From Cyathus striatus (taxonomy: Eukaryota > Basidiomycota > Agaricomycetes > Agaricales > Nidulariaceae): DNA of 64,000 nucleotides. The position numbers and the translations under genes are program-made. Position 1 is the first letter of the stretch. Every line of letters starts with the position of its first letter. The DNA is taken from positions 1,984,001 to 2,048,000 of the forward strand of contig JAOVFP010000001.1 of the NCBI GenBank assembly GCA_025738555.1. Direction: 5' to 3'. A model generated the notes under the pieces. It was not told where the DNA came from, made no database searches, and saw nothing but the letters and a program-made list of their open reading frames with translations. Shown in pieces: positions 1-11,940 of the stretch.

Positions 1-1640
1 ACTTACGTTTCAGCTGAAAGTATGGGTCGAACGGCGAGAGGTTGCACACAGAGAGTACGACTAGGAACACAAGATTCCGGAAGCACAATGTCAGCCGTGT
101 AGTCGTTGAGTGAGAAAACTTGACAAGGACTACCGAGGGGAACTTCGTAAGTTTAAGTTTCGTTTGTTCCTTCGTTTCTTTTCTTTGCTTATTCAAGTCA
201 CAATAAACACCTATCCTCGTGAACTCTTTGAGTTGTTATCATCTTTCGTATCGGTAAGTTTTATCCATTCGTCTTCATCATTTATTCTCATAACCGTTAT
301 TCCTTTCAGTCCCAACCAACGACGGTTCTTTTGTGAGTATTTAGTCGCTCTTTCTCGTTATTTATAAATCATTGTCTATCAGGGTGCCATTCCATGACAG
401 TGGTTCGGACACGGAACCACACTACACAGTCCATGGGTTCAAATGGAATGGAAAAGCTGCTGCTACTATGCATATCTACTTGCGTACCCGGGAGGTTTAC
501 TTCCGTAACGGTGGGGCGAATTGGGGCAGATCGGGAATTCTTCGAATGGATTTCAACAAGGATTGCGAACATCTTTGAAGATAATTTGAATTATAGTAAA
601 CTAGTTTGAAAACCATCGTTTATTGTACATACTTATATATTGTTGTATACCTTCATAATATGGATATGGAAGAGAATGGAATTGTATATTAATAGTAATT
701 ATTATCAAAAAATGAGAAGGACAAGGGCATGGTTCATACAAATAAGAAAACGTTTAGTTATTTCGAGAACGTTACGAAGATTTAGAAATGCGTACGGCCT
801 ACACATGAAAGCTCATAGCAAAACCGAATTGCGAGCATGCACTTACCTCTTTATTCACTTAAGTAACGCTTGGCCCTCAATGTAAGTGAATCGATCACGA
901 AGCGAAGGGTCGTGTTCACTGTGTTGCCTCGGCTGGACTAAATAATTATGGAGTTCATGGAGTCAATGGGCTCTATGTAAGTATATGGAAAACACACGTT
1001 CTTTTCTACATCACCTATGGAATTACCCCCTGCTTGGTAGTCGTACAAGGGATAAAGAAATAAAACTGTCTTATAGAATAGCTAAGTGTGCTAGCCATTC
1101 GTTGTAGTTGAATTACTGAAGATCTGCACGTAGTCTCGGGATTTATAATGATTGAACTCGGTACACGCTGAATGTTAACCGAGCTATAATTATTCTGTGG
1201 TACTAATAGTTTGGATGTATTTATAGCTCTTGTGAATGCAAGGCGTACGTTATGAAAGTTCCTAATTTGTATTTTTCTCCTAAAAAGTGTATTCACTGTT
1301 GAGAAGATAAGTATCTGAGATGCAGCGCACTCACCTGGTGGATCGGGGAGAAAACAATGATGAGGTACGAGGGTCGTTACCTGAAGAAAGAATACTGGGT
1401 AACTTGAGTGCAGTTGGTTCCTTAGGATAACAAATCTAGCCGGGAGCCCTTGTTCGAAAGGCAAAATCGGAATAGGCAAGCACGGTCGCCCACATGATTT
1501 AGTTATGTTAAACTTTCGGAGGCAGTACCGGTATGCAGTAGTCAGCAGCAAAGTATGTTACAGGATCCAAGGGAGTTTTAGTATATACTATAGTCAATAT
1601 GTTCCTTGAATCAGCTGTATCGCATCTAAATGTGTTCTAT
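1..1640. other. Left edge, no supported gene
   Basis: I see no gene I can support here. A 68-codon plus-strand frame at 372-578 has a protein-like composition rich in Gly, Asn and aromatic residues, and might be one exon of something cut off or decayed, but no family is recognised and no splice partner is clear. The 178-codon minus-strand frame at 1015-1551 lacks any motif and looks like a chance opening. Confidence 0.4.
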
Positions 1641-1654
1641 TATAAAACCATGCG

Positions 1655-1816
1655 TTTAGTGAATCAAGTGCATGTCTCGTGTGTGTCCCTACATAACAGT
1701 AACTTTCTTGGAGAGTCCACTTGGTCTCGTTGTGCATTAGTATACAACTGGAATACAGACTCATCTTTCATATATCTATACTAGATGTGATTTCTCCACC
1801 GTAGTACAGGAATTCT
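1655..1816 (+). repeat. Dispersed repeat, copy A
   Basis: This block matches the reverse complement of 42288-42455 at clearly lower identity than the palindrome arms (several substitutions and an indel of about 14 bases). Shared words include GTGTGTCCCTACATAACAG and CCACTTGGTCTCGTT. Both copies end at the same point, just after CAGGAAT. A more diverged copy lies at 4280-4375. It is probably a terminal piece of an unidentified transposon; no coding potential is seen. Confidence 0.7.
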
Positions 1817-2576
1817 CCCACTCACCAGTTTGTAACTACAGTCACGAAGGCATTCAAGTCTTAGTATATCAGTGGATCAGCAGAGAGCGGGTTGTTGAGG
1901 GCCCGTCCCCTGTGTTATCAAACATCGTACATAGCTTGAGTGTCGTTATCGCTGCCTTTATAATCTTCGTCGGTCGTGGAGGTGGTTGGCGTCGTATATG
2001 AAGACTGGGGAGAAGTAGGCCTGATAATATATTACACTTACATCTGTATTGAAGCAAGTTAAGACTATCATAGCTACTACGGTTCGAGTGCATCTCGAAA
2101 CGCCAGCGACAATTCTGGTAAGTGAAACGATTAGAATATTGTTGGCTAGCAAAATTGTATGGTACACACTTCCAAGAATTTCATTCGAAGTATATACACA
2201 GACCCTTCGTATATCACGGTGCATCTTTACATAATTAGATGTCAGAGGGCTTGCACCAGTAACCGTTTGCGCTGCCAACCGTACCACAACGGTATAATGC
2301 CGTAGACGGTTCAAGGCTTTCATATATACTTAATTTATGCTATTTTCGAACCCGAATGAATAAAATGAGAGTAATACTTCAACAGATCGAAGAAAAAGGA
2401 AGGTCAAAACAAACATAAATGTTAAACAAGACCGCTAACCAGTGAGACAATGTTTCAGTTCCGATATATCGGATTCATCTTCTTTCGTGTCTTAACTGGC
2501 CTTTGTTTTCTTCAGAATCATATTGAATATATCAGATAACTATAAATCGTTCAAAAAACAGAAAGAAAAACATACC
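1817..2576. other. Intergenic, nothing recognised
   Basis: No coherent gene is seen between the dispersed repeat and the broken minus-strand gene. Open frames here overlap on both strands without motifs or convincing splice signals. Confidence 0.35.
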
Positions 2577-3162
2577 AGCAGATGGGATCGCACACTGTCA
2601 CTGGAATTATCGTGACGACTCTTCATCGCTGCCAATTTCTTAGAAGCTCCTTTAGTATGCTTCCGCTTAGAGGGTAGCTTACTGGGCAGGAGAAACGGCT
2701 ATCTAAGAAGCAATTGGTGAAATGTAACTGATACACATGAAGTAGAATCATACCTCTTCATTAGTGATAATAACATTGTCACCATCCTCCTCCTCCTCTG
2801 CTCCTTCGGAGTCTGATTTCTCTAATGATGGAAGAAACTCGATATCTGTCAAATCGTCGTTGGCATTGTTGGCAGTCTCAAACTCTACATGACTTGGCTT
2901 TGGCTTTGGCTTTGGCTGACGTAGTTTAATCAGATTCCGGGACCTGAAGCGACTCTCAAGCTTTCCAGATTCCTAGAGCTTCATAGCATTGAGCAACTCT
3001 TGATATCGAGTTCCATCTCTGGTACGGGTTTGATGAATGGATGAATCTGTGTTGGTAAATTAGCATAAGAATTAGAGGTAAAATAAAACTAAAAACTGAT
3101 ATACGCACCAGACTTCTCAGTAGGTGACGCTGTAGCACTTACGCCATCTGCAGTAGGCTCCA
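2577..3162 (-). pseudogene. Broken gene, acidic then basic low-complexity protein (partial)
   Basis: Three minus-strand blocks read as consecutive exons. The first starts at ATG 3162 (MEPTADGVSATAS) and ends at a GTGCGT donor near 3108. The second runs from about 3048 to 2755 after a CACAG acceptor and contains a KPKPKPK run followed by an acidic stretch with EEEEDGD. The third (about 2700-2577) is basic (KLPSKRKHTKGASKK). An in-frame TAG interrupts exon 2 at NAMKL-stop-ESGK, so the copy is probably dead unless that stop is a sequencing error. No continuation after 2577 is clear. The composition suggests a disordered, perhaps nuclear protein. I do not recognise the family. Confidence 0.5.
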
Positions 3163-3329
3163 TGTAAGCAGTGTTGGCGATATTAACAAGGGTACAACCC
3201 AATGGCGAGCTTGTATACATAGCCTTTATACAACTTGACAAGCACGCTATACACATGAAATTATTGTGCTTTAGAACGTCATATCGTCGTGATTATTGCA
3301 TAAGAAACTTATCTTGCAATTAAATCTAC

Positions 3330-4105
3330 TCAACAGCTAAGTCTCTCCCTTTTAACCCGACGCTGCTACTCCATTTGCCACGCAAACTCACCAGCCTCAT
3401 CACACAGTTGATCACGGGGCACATTGCGCTGAACAACCACCTCCGCCGCATGGGAAAGGCCGAGTCACCCCTTTGCGGTAAGTGTGCTACACACCCCCCA
3501 GAGACGGCAGAGCACTTTCTGCTGCAATGCCCAGCTTTCCTTCAATGTCGGGCTCCGCTAGCGGCACAATGCGCCCCACGGCGTCAACCGCTGTCCATCC
3601 GCAGAATACTGTCGGATCCCAAGAATTTAGCCACACTGGCGACATACGTCAATGCCACTGGCCGCCTTCGCCAAACGCTGGGCGTTATCCCACAGTGGAA
3701 ACCCCCCTCCGATGAAGACTGAGAACGGCGAAGATTTAGGATTGGATAGATTGGATTCGGATAGAAATAGGGCTTGAACTACCTCGACAGACTCAATACC
3801 CACCCCACGAATAGCACGCTTCGGCTTGGGCCTTAAGACTCCTACTTAACAATCACACAGTGCGCTCCCACCACAGGATGCCACCGTTCCTCCCCTCCTG
3901 GCGCCTTACCACTTGTACAGCGGCCCGAGGTTCACACTATACAGCCGACGGACACCATACAACACATCTCACTTCTCACTATGTACACTCATACAGAACA
4001 CCGCTTACTATACTTTACATACAAGTAGACGCTACACTGTCGCGACATATGGTACCGCATCACCGACATTAAATATATGATTGGAAAATATATATATATA
4101 TACTC
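3330..4105 (+). mobile_element. 5'-truncated non-LTR (LINE) retrotransposon end
   Basis: The last coding piece of a LINE-type ORF2 is followed by about 370 bases of untranslated DNA and a tail of AT dinucleotides (about 4088-4101). A 3' end kept while the 5' part is missing is the usual result of incomplete target-primed reverse transcription. Target-site duplications could not be identified by eye. It lies in the 2.66 kb of left flank between dispersed-repeat copy A and the arm; the right flank has no counterpart of that stretch. Confidence 0.7.
3336..3722 (+). CDS. LINE reverse-transcriptase C-terminal zinc-binding region (fragment)
   Basis: This frame is open from about 3336 and stops at 3722; the true start is missing because the element is truncated. 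It has the order typical of the end of fungal LINE ORF2 proteins: LLLHLPRKLTSLITQL, then GHIALNNHLRRMGKA, then a zinc knuckle with CGKC, HPPETAEHFLLQC and a following PAF. Such knuckles follow the reverse transcriptase/RNase H part and are thought to bind the template RNA or target DNA. The frame is uninterrupted, so the insertion may be fairly young, but the fragment alone cannot be active. Family assignment is from motif memory and is quite secure; the clade is not. Confidence 0.8.
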   Translation, partial: AKSLPFNPTLLLHLPRKLTSLITQLITGHIALNNHLRRMGKAESPLCGKCATHPPETAEHFLLQCPAFLQCRAPLAAQCAPRRQPLSIRRILSDPKNLATLATYVNATGRLRQTLGVIPQWKPPSDED

Positions 4106-4480
4106 AATTCCTTGAGGTTCTGGATGTTATAAAAGATAGGAAGTCGGTTAATTGTGCATTGCAAATTTTGATTTTGATTGGTCCAATAGGAGTGAAATTT
4201 GTCTAGTATTTGCCACCATTAACACCGGGTACATATACCATCAATAACTATAAATAACTGTTACCACACGCTGCTTCAAACGCGCTCACCGAAATGAGTG
4301 CGTGTCCCTGCATATAATAGTAATTTTTGGGAGTCTTGGTCTACCAGTTTACTATTAATGCGTGTGATTGCATGTCTTTATGTGTTGGTAGGAAGCCGTT
4401 TCTGAGGAATCAGCATAGGTTACAAAATTATAATTCCCATGCAGATGGGAGTTGGAGATTTTAAATGATTATTCAAGAAA
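4106..4480. repeat. Left flank of the palindrome with diverged dispersed-repeat copy B
   Basis: The part at 4280-4375 is a degraded relative of the 1655-1816 repeat (for example GAGTGCGTGTCCCTGCATA and the following TAATAGTAATTTTTGGGAGT). The rest holds no gene. It is notable that copies of this same repeat family sit beside both outer ends of the palindrome. Confidence 0.5.
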
Positions 4481-4779
4481 GGTAGCTACGCAGCATGCAG
4501 ACATTGCACCAAGATCAAGAAGATATCTAATTGTGATGACTCAAGAATATAGTTGCGAAATTAGCAAACAGTATACATGTAGATCATGTAAATACTATAT
4601 GTCAATATCCGAAGCCCGTCGAGAATGCAGTCTGGATTTTGTCCATTGATCAGTATATACAAATATCTGTATGCGAATCTCCTCTCGTATTATTTGTATA
4701 GTATGGTATGGTATAGTATGTTATATTAATTCCAATAGTGCTGCTCATGGTCAAATATATAGGTGTATCTCCAAATGCT

Positions 4780-7775
4780 ACGCGTTACTTCCCCAAAAAT
4801 ACTCCAAGATCACGAGTTGGTACATTTTTCCTCTTATTAATTTCATATCTAAGCTTTCCTCTCCAAGGATGGACTGTGGCCTCATCCTCGTTCATTGTGT
4901 ACACCTGGAATTCTTGTCCAAATAAAGCGACATTTCCTGGATTCACTACTATGACACGTTGGATCATTCTATCCGGAGATACTATCCGTACAAATCTTGC
5001 GGGTATATCAATGCACCCTTCAGGGCCGGTAGGATCGGCATCTAAGTCAAGTCGGAAACACTTTGTGGTGTTCACCAACTCGACAAAGTTGCCAATTCGG
5101 TTTTCATAACGTCCATTTTCAAATCCTGTGTCGTCGGGTGTCGGAAAGGAGCGAGCAATAAAAGTACGTAGTTTTTTTCTTTTTAAATCCGATTTATATT
5201 CGACTAGCTGTGTGATCCAATGTTCTGTATTAAAATTGTTAGCGTTGACATATTGTCTATTGCTGTACAATTACACACCATTGAAACAATCTAATGAGTA
5301 GGATCCAGCATTGGCAGAAATGGTTGCAGTGCCTGCTGCAAACATACCCATTGACTCCGGAAGCAAAGCAGACGGTTGCAATGGAAGATGTGAAGGGTTG
5401 TTCTCGGGAACTATGAATGTAGCTGGTAAGTCTCGTGAGTTTGTCTAATGATCTGAAGAACTAACTGCGATGACGAAAAGATAACAATTCAAGATCTTCG
5501 ATATTGGAACTAGAACCTGGCTTCGTGTGGTGTGAGATGGTAATCAAATAATAATGTGATAAAGTTACCTGTGGAGTTTTTGAACTGGGATTCCATGCAG
5601 GCGTCTGTGATCCAATCCCATAATCGTGTTCCCAATGTGGTGTTGAACAAGGAGGTAACGGTTGTTCAGGAAGACTTCTGGAATCTGGGACATTTGTCGT
5701 CAAATTATTAAATCTGTAACGTATTATTAGATACTGGCAGAAGCATAATGTACTGTGTAAATACCCGGGGATGAATATATCCTTCAATGGCACACTCTCG
5801 CAGCGATTTGAAGTCATCAGATGCGTCTGTATCTCCACTACTGCGACGCCATTGAAATTTACATCTTGTAGTATTCCAAGCTCTCCTTTCAGAGGACCAG
5901 CTTTGATTATAACGTAACGCCTATATAAAGATTTGTAGCGATCGTTTCGCATGAGCCTGTCATCTAATGAAACGGGCTCAGTACAACTGCTGGATGAGCT
6001 TGCAGAAAATCTGCCGAAGTCGCTATCCTGCCACCTAAATGTCGTATTTCGATGAACTTCATCGCAGAAGTCTAAATTTGAAGATAGAACCTGTATGTGG
6101 TTACTCTACGTAATATTAGAATGTATATATAATGTTATTCCCCAAGTGAATATTACCTTCTTCAGTGGAAAAGTGACCATCATGACATTATCCTCTCCAA
6201 TCCTCCCATATGGCTCACTGTTAATGACCATTCCAACCGATCCTTTATGCTCGCCAGTGATCACTCGAACACCATCTCCGAGCTTAAAGCATTTCTGCAA
6301 CAGACTTAACGAGTATACGAATGCACCTGTATGTGAATTGGCAAGTTTTAACGTTGCACTATCTTCTTGGATGTCCTGAATGGAAGCGAGAGAGTATGTT
6401 CCATGATTTAGTGATACCTTTACCTGATCACCTATTCGTATACTTGACGCCAGTATTGCACGTCTCGTATGGTCCAGAATTTGAGCGGGCACATGCCTGC
6501 AGTTCTGGAAAGCTCTTAGCTCTGACATTGTAGGAATCGCTTCAACCTGGTAGAATTTTTCGATGTCGATTTTTCGTCATAGAATAAATCCTTCTGTCAT
6601 ATATAATGAACCGCGAAAACCATATCCAGCGATAACATTTTTATCGGAACCTTCGTATTGAACCTCAAATTTATCCGGACTTGTCTTTCTTGCGAGATCG
6701 GGGTTAAACGGATCACAGTGCGGGCGAGACTTTGAAGATCCTGGGGACCGCTTTCGTTTCAAGGATCTCTTGTAGATCACTCGTGGAAGATGAATAACGT
6801 CAATCCGCAGAGTGCGCTGGCATACATTCGTGATGAAGGCGAGGTCGTAACGGTATTTTCCTTTCAACCTTACCCAAGTGTGCTGAGAAGGTATGTACGT
6901 TGACCCGTTAACTTTGGTGACAGAAACCCACGCCTCGGTCGGCGCTGGGCGAATGTATTTGGAATACACGTCTTGATAAATAGAAGTGGCGGCCTGAATA
7001 TCGCTGATGTTACGAGCCTCGACATATACGTGACCTGGAATAACCGCTGATGCAAATGCACTGCGTATATGCTTCGAGCCAGCTTGATATGAGAGCGCGT
7101 GTACAATAAGTTCCTCTGTTCCTTCCTGTGAAATCATGTTACAGTTGTTTTCAACATAACAAGCTCGAATTCCACTCACCTTCACTGGAACATCAAATAA
7201 CGGCCAGTCTCCGTCGCGTATTCCCCGTGGCTAATAGAGTGCTTGCTCTTGGTAAGCTGTGAATTGGTTTCCTTTGGCGATTCGCTACTTCCTCCATTGT
7301 TCCCGTACTTATCGAGCAAGTATCCAATGAAACCATGGTTTGGCGCTGATTCAACAGCACATGTTAATGCCAGCTGGCTGATAGGGATATTATCTTCGTC
7401 GTCTGTGCCATCGATATCCTCGTCGTCGAAATGGTCGTCGATGAAGTTGTCTACACAATTAGCATAATATTGCCTCTTGAAGATCATAATACATACCGGC
7501 ATGGTCTGTGTCCGCTTCATCGTCGGTGGGCGACTCTGTCGATACCTCAGCTTCCAAATCTAAGAACGACTTCTCTTCATTAGCATCAGGTTCAATATCT
7601 TATACTCCCCAGCTCTTACCTCTACAAGCCGTCTCTTGGTTGTTTTCTTTTTCTTACCGCTCACACTAGGCGGTTGAGAGATAGGTATCTCATCATCAGG
7701 GTCGTTGTACCATGTAATGTCGTGTGCCTCCTTCAATGTGCCATTTTGATTTAAAGCGCAGTTTTCTTCACTCAT
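4780..7775 (-). pseudogene. Spt5-like NGN/KOW protein, left-arm copy (stop plus frameshift)
   Basis: This mirrors the right-arm gene at 38986-41982; the domains are described there. Relative to that copy it lacks one G in a G-run near 7230, which breaks the frame just before the NGN domain. It has one extra G near 4798, which changes the last residues from GSNA to GK. It shares the in-frame TGA between the NGN/KOW part and the second KOW. If the one-base differences are sequencing errors in homopolymers, only the shared stop remains. Start ATG is at 7775. Transcription runs toward the outer end of the palindrome, as in the other arm. Confidence 0.8.
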
Positions 7776-7887
7776 TGTATATACTATCCTAACTACACTG
7801 AATACTACTTTTCTAGAGTCGATGCGAATAGAGCGGAGGAAAAAATTAAAAAAGACGAGGTTCAATGAGTTAATCCAAAATCATCTT

Positions 7888-7899
7888 CTTGAGGGCAGG
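7888..7899 (+). repeat. CTTGAGGGCAGG motif upstream of the Spt5-like gene
   Basis: The 18 bases CATCTTCTTGAGGGCAGG (from 7882) also form one end of the 71 bp foldback at 13190-13260 (in reverse complement). Here the motif stands alone about 110 bp upstream of the Spt5-like start codon, followed by CATCACGTGACG. It may be a lone end of the same small element, or a shared regulatory word. The mirror copy lies at about 38863-38874. Confidence 0.5.
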
Positions 7900-8411
7900 T
7901 TGAAACATCACGTGACGACGTCTGAATTTCGACCGGCGTAAGCATTCTGTGATTTGGTTGTGATACTTACTCCATCTAATGAATTAGCTCGACGTTGTTC
8001 ATTTAGCCATGTGCAATAAGTGTGGTCATACTATATTCACTTCTGTCTAATAGATACATATGGTAATACTGTAGATAGATATATTTATGAAATTGACGTC
8101 GACTACAGTCTACGACGGCTTTTTGAGGCCTCGGCAATTGCCGTTATAATCCCCACGACCTCCAAGCATTCACCTAACGTCGCCCCTTGTAAACATTGCC
8201 GGTATTTATATCATGAACTCAGTAATTATATTGAAAACTATTAACTTTATCTAAGCTAATGGCGTTCGCTTTTAAATTGATATATTGGCGGAATACAATT
8301 CATTGTAATAGTATACCAGAATAAGCCGGCAAGCGGGCGGCAGTGCGGCATAGCCCAGGGACACGTGCATATGTGCGCTTACGGTGATACGAACGTTAAG
8401 TCCATTTCATA

Positions 8412-8910
8412 TCAACACTCCTCCTCACATGGAGTCTTGGGAGACAGAAATTCAAGGCCTAGGAATGCGCATAGTCGATTGAACTGTGGTCCGGGTAATG
8501 GTTTCGTAAAGATATCGGCGATGTTGTCTTTTGTAGAAATATAAGACAACTCGATGTTTCTATCTTGTAAGTTGTGATTGTTCGCGAAGAAAATGATATT
8601 ATGCTTCATGCGCACATGGAGTAATAGATCGTCGGATAATGTGGTAGCGGCTCGGTTATCGCATAGGATAGGGGTGGGTTTGGTGGTAGGCATATTTATG
8701 CTGTCAAATAAATGTCTGAGTCATATTCCTTCTTTGCACGCTTCGAATGCGGCCATATATTCAGCTTCACACGGAGACCCTGCGACTGCTTTTTGATTTT
8801 GGACCTCCAAGAGACCATACCAGAACCTAGTGTGAATCCATAACCACCAACGCTACGACGAGTATCGAGGAAGTTAGCCTTGGTTTTATGTCCAAGTTCT
8901 ATCCTCCACG
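8412..8910 (-). mobile_element. Ty1/copia RNase H fragment and LTR start, left arm
   Basis: Mirror of 37850-38351; see that entry for motifs. In this copy one A is missing in an A-run near 8800, so the frame breaks between the two halves of the RNase H domain. The same TGA interrupts the frame. The LTR side (TGTTGATATG) faces the outer end of the arm. Confidence 0.85.
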
Positions 8911-8914
8911 TCGG

Positions 8915-9480
8915 TAAAGAGATAAAGAGGAAAAGAAAAGTAGGGACGAGAGAGAAAAGGGGGAGAAAGCTGTGAGTTGAGGTGGGTGGTTGGGGGATGT
9001 GCGTTCTACACGAAGTAGACAGGTAGAGACGGGCGAAGAGAAGGGAGGGAGGGAAAGAGAGGGTGCATACCCTCATAACTTGAGGGAAAGGGCGAGGGGG
9101 GGAGAGGACACTTGACCTCGTTACCTGCAAGACGAGGGGAGGGGAGGGAAGGAAGGGATGACGAAGTGGTGCTCATCGTCGTGACATTATGGTCCCTGAA
9201 TCTACGCTCGTCACTTGCAAGGCGAGAGGTAGGGCGTTGGGTGGGGACCATGGGATGGCGTTAGTCTTTGTAGTGTTGCTGGCCAAATGCCGCTCGTCAC
9301 TTGAAAATTGGGGGGAAAGAGTTGAGGGGGAGGAGGGGAGGGAGGGCGATGGCGATGGTATGATGCTTGTTCCTTGCGAGAAGAGGGAGGGGAGGGGTTG
9401 GTCGAGGAACTATAGACGGGAGCGTGTGTACGAGTGGGGGATCGGGGAGGGGTCGGATTTGCGAGTGATGTCAGCAGCGT
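8915..9480 (+). repeat. Strand-skewed purine-rich block with about 90 bp units
   Basis: The plus strand is overwhelmingly A and G for more than 500 bases. Embedded in it are three related units beginning near 9113, 9205 and 9292, each starting with a form of CTCGT(C/T)AC(T/C)TGCAAG and followed by a G/A run. It sits directly against the truncated 5' side of the copia RNase H fragment. Open frames across it are low complexity and not believable genes. The mirror pyrimidine-rich block is at about 37280-37850. Confidence 0.7.
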
Positions 9481-10319
9481 AGAGCATTGGGAAAAGGGGA
9501 CAGGGAAGGGTGTACCATGCGTGCGTCGTCAGCACGGACCGAGGTTAAGGAGGGATCTGAATGGGCTCGAGTAATGAGTAAAACGAAGGCAGGGAGGACG
9601 TACGATGAATAGGTAAGGTCCTTTGCCCCAAAATTCAGCGATCGTCGTCGTATGAACGTCTTCGTTGCCCCGCTATCCCCCTACTAGCCTTACAAACGCG
9701 GCGCCTCCCTCGGACTATACCCCACATCATATCCCAACCCACACTTCCAGGCCTTGAAAACGCACACTTCTGCGGTGGTGGGTGGAAAACCAACTCGGTA
9801 TGAGCGCCGAATTTGAATGCTGATACTTGAGGAGATGTTGCTGGTCAAGGAGCGCCACTGCTTCCTGCTGAGGTAGAAGGACCGAATGCGGGGGTTGGGT
9901 GAAATGGTGGGCATGTTGTATGAAGAAACATGGACTCGTTGTCGGTGGGCCATGGCTGGAGGCAGGATGGTGGGGTTGTGGACGTACGGGTGGGATATGA
10001 AACCAGGGCGCCTTCTCCAAACAGCAGCAGCAACGCGGTCCCTCCCTTCTTCACGAATCCAGCTATCGTTGTCGTTGTTGAGCGGAATGATGAGCGGAAG
10101 GTGGTATGTGTAGTTAGAGGCGGGAATGATTGGGTAGAGGCACGAATGCGTGTGCTGGAGTTCGAAATAAGCTTTCGATGGATTCAAAAGCTACTATTCA
10201 TCTTCCTGTATTCTGTAACGAGCCGATACCTATTGCTACCAAGTTTTTGCAATCGTTGCTGAGGTGAGTACATATGATAGAGCTATACTGGCGAGTTACC
10301 TCAATATTATGATAGGAGC
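9481..10319. other. Arm sequence without a supported gene
   Basis: Several overlapping frames are open on both strands because of biased composition, but none has a motif and a clear start. Possible upstream exons of the small gene at 10320 could lie here; I could not define them. Confidence 0.35.
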
Positions 10320-10757
10320 ATGCCGAGAGTTGTTGAACCTACCTTCATCGCCTATGATCTCCAGGCTACATTTTATGAGGTACGTTCGTCTATATTCGTT
10401 ACGTTTCTCCCTCCAACGGTAGACAAACGTTTGTAGGTAGGCAATCGGGTGATGGTCCGCTGGGGAGGATGTTGGAGGGCCGCAGAATTGATACGCGTCG
10501 AACATATGGTGCACTGGAGAGGATGTTGGAGGGATGCAGAGTCAGTACGTGTCGAACAGCGCAGGAAGACAAAGCGAAAGAACGCAAAGAAGGGTAACGG
10601 TCGCAAAACCGAAATGAAAGAGGTAAGTCGTCGGTATTTCGCAAGCCGTTGAACACTTACTTTTATTCGTAATAGAAAGTAAGTTTCTACGTCCGTACAG
10701 GCAAGACGTCCAGGAGTTGTCGCTGTAAAGTGGTACAACATCCGATACCCCATGTAA
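10320..10757 (+). CDS. Small three-exon protein, family shared with 53.4 kb gene (left-arm copy)
   Basis: Exon 1 is 10320-10379 and encodes MPRVVEPTFIAYDLQATFYE, ending at a GTACGT donor. Exon 2 is 10437-10622, starting VGNRVMVRWGG after a TTTGTAG acceptor and ending in a strongly basic stretch (RRKTKRKNAKKG). Exon 3 is 10701-10757 after a TACAG acceptor, encoding ARRPGVVAVKWYNIRYPM and a stop. All junctions keep frame, giving about 100 residues. The minus-strand gene at 53419-53783 has the same layout: an MPK/R start, an ATYE-like end of exon 1, GNRVM at the start of exon 2 and a final IRYP. Function is unknown. The basic segment could bind nucleic acid, but that is inference. An upstream first exon cannot be excluded. 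Confidence 0.55.
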
Positions 10758-11010
10758 GCTTTTCTTGAGTTGCGTTACCTTATACGTGCTTATATCCCCA
10801 GTGCAAGAAAAAAGAGAAATTAAGAGGTGTAATTAGTTGACCAGTACATTGTAGAAGTCTTGATTGAGGCTAGTAGGTATATTATGTAGGGCGAATGCTG
10901 TGTAGGAATGTGTGAGTTTTTTGCTCTCTTCGGCTTAATTTGATAAACTTACAAACTAATCAAATTGACGCTACCACCCCCGCTATTCTATGTGAACATC
11001 CCTATCGAGC

Positions 11011-11345
11011 AATGAGAACGCGACGGATGGTATGGGTCGGTGAACGAGAAGTTGATTTGGGAAAATGCACCAATGATCCTGACATCGTGTACGTCCTCGA
11101 ATAAAAATGGCGCTATCGCCAAAGCACCCAATAGTATAATTAATAAAGAGTAAGTCCCCTCTGTCCTAAACGGGCATGAATAAATGATTTGACCTGTATG
11201 TTACTGTAACGCGACAGATAAGTCAGTAGACGAATCTGATTCGGGAAAACGTACCAATGATTCTGACACCGTGTACGTCGTCGAATCGTCGTCAAATAAC
11301 AACAACGCTACTACCAACGCACCCAATATCACTAATAAAGAGTAA
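11011..11345 (+). repeat. Tandem duplication (about 183 bp) of an exon-like segment
   Basis: The block 11011-11158 is repeated at 11194-11345, with shared words such as ACCAATGAT(C/T)CTGACA and AATAAAGAGTAAGTC. The second copy reads as an exon after a GACAG acceptor: DESDSGKRTNDSDTVYVVES, then an Asn/Thr-rich stretch, ending at AAAGAG before a GTAAGT donor. The first copy has a stop in that frame just after VYVLE. In the right arm the second copy lacks one G and would shift frame. It may be a decayed gene of Ser/Thr/Asn-rich type; I do not recognise it. Confidence 0.5.
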
Positions 11346-11896
11346 GTCATTCGAATACGGCAGTTCTCGAAATAGAAATAGACATACCTTATGTCTCTGC
11401 ACACGCTCTCTTTTATACGAGCACCATTAAACACGACATCAGCGCTCAGCAGTGAGTCTCTTACTCGTATTCATAATAGACTGTCAATTCTACGAATGGG
11501 AAAGACATCCGTTAACTGATGCGTTATATCTATCTTACAGGCTACGTACACATCTTATGCTTCTCTGTCATCGTCGTACCAGGATTTCCCACTGTTCTTC
11601 TCTTTGGTAATGATAGAGGTACAGGTATATAAACCATGTAAAACATTTCTTGAATATAGTTCAATACGACAAATAGGCATTGTGTTACCGAAGGGTTCTG
11701 TGACTTGTAAGCAGAAAAGATTATGGATAGATATCTTGCATTTCAGTGAGATACTCATGCACAGCAGATTCCTTCGGCTTATTTCCGTTTCGTCCGTCTA
11801 TTGCAAGTTGTCTAAAGCTTTCGGACGAGAATCTGGAGTCGGGGATGGTCGTATTAGGATTTGGCACTAGCTTTCCATCATTCGTCGTTTGAACAA

Positions 11897-11940
11897 TACG
11901 TCGGCGTCAGACTGCACCCGATCCTCACGGGAAGTCATCT
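11897..11940 (+). repeat. Single transposon end related to the 42.6 kb element
   Basis: GGCGTCAGACTGCACCCGAT followed by CCTCACGGGAAGTCATC closely matches one terminus of the 425 bp TIR element at 42602-43026. No partner end was found within the arm, so this looks like a relic. The mirror copy is at about 34823-34866. Confidence 0.6.

Noticed and set aside
1015..1551. 178-codon minus-strand open frame
   Set aside because: No motif, no start context and unusual composition (many Cys, Ile, Ser, Arg scattered); likely a chance opening.
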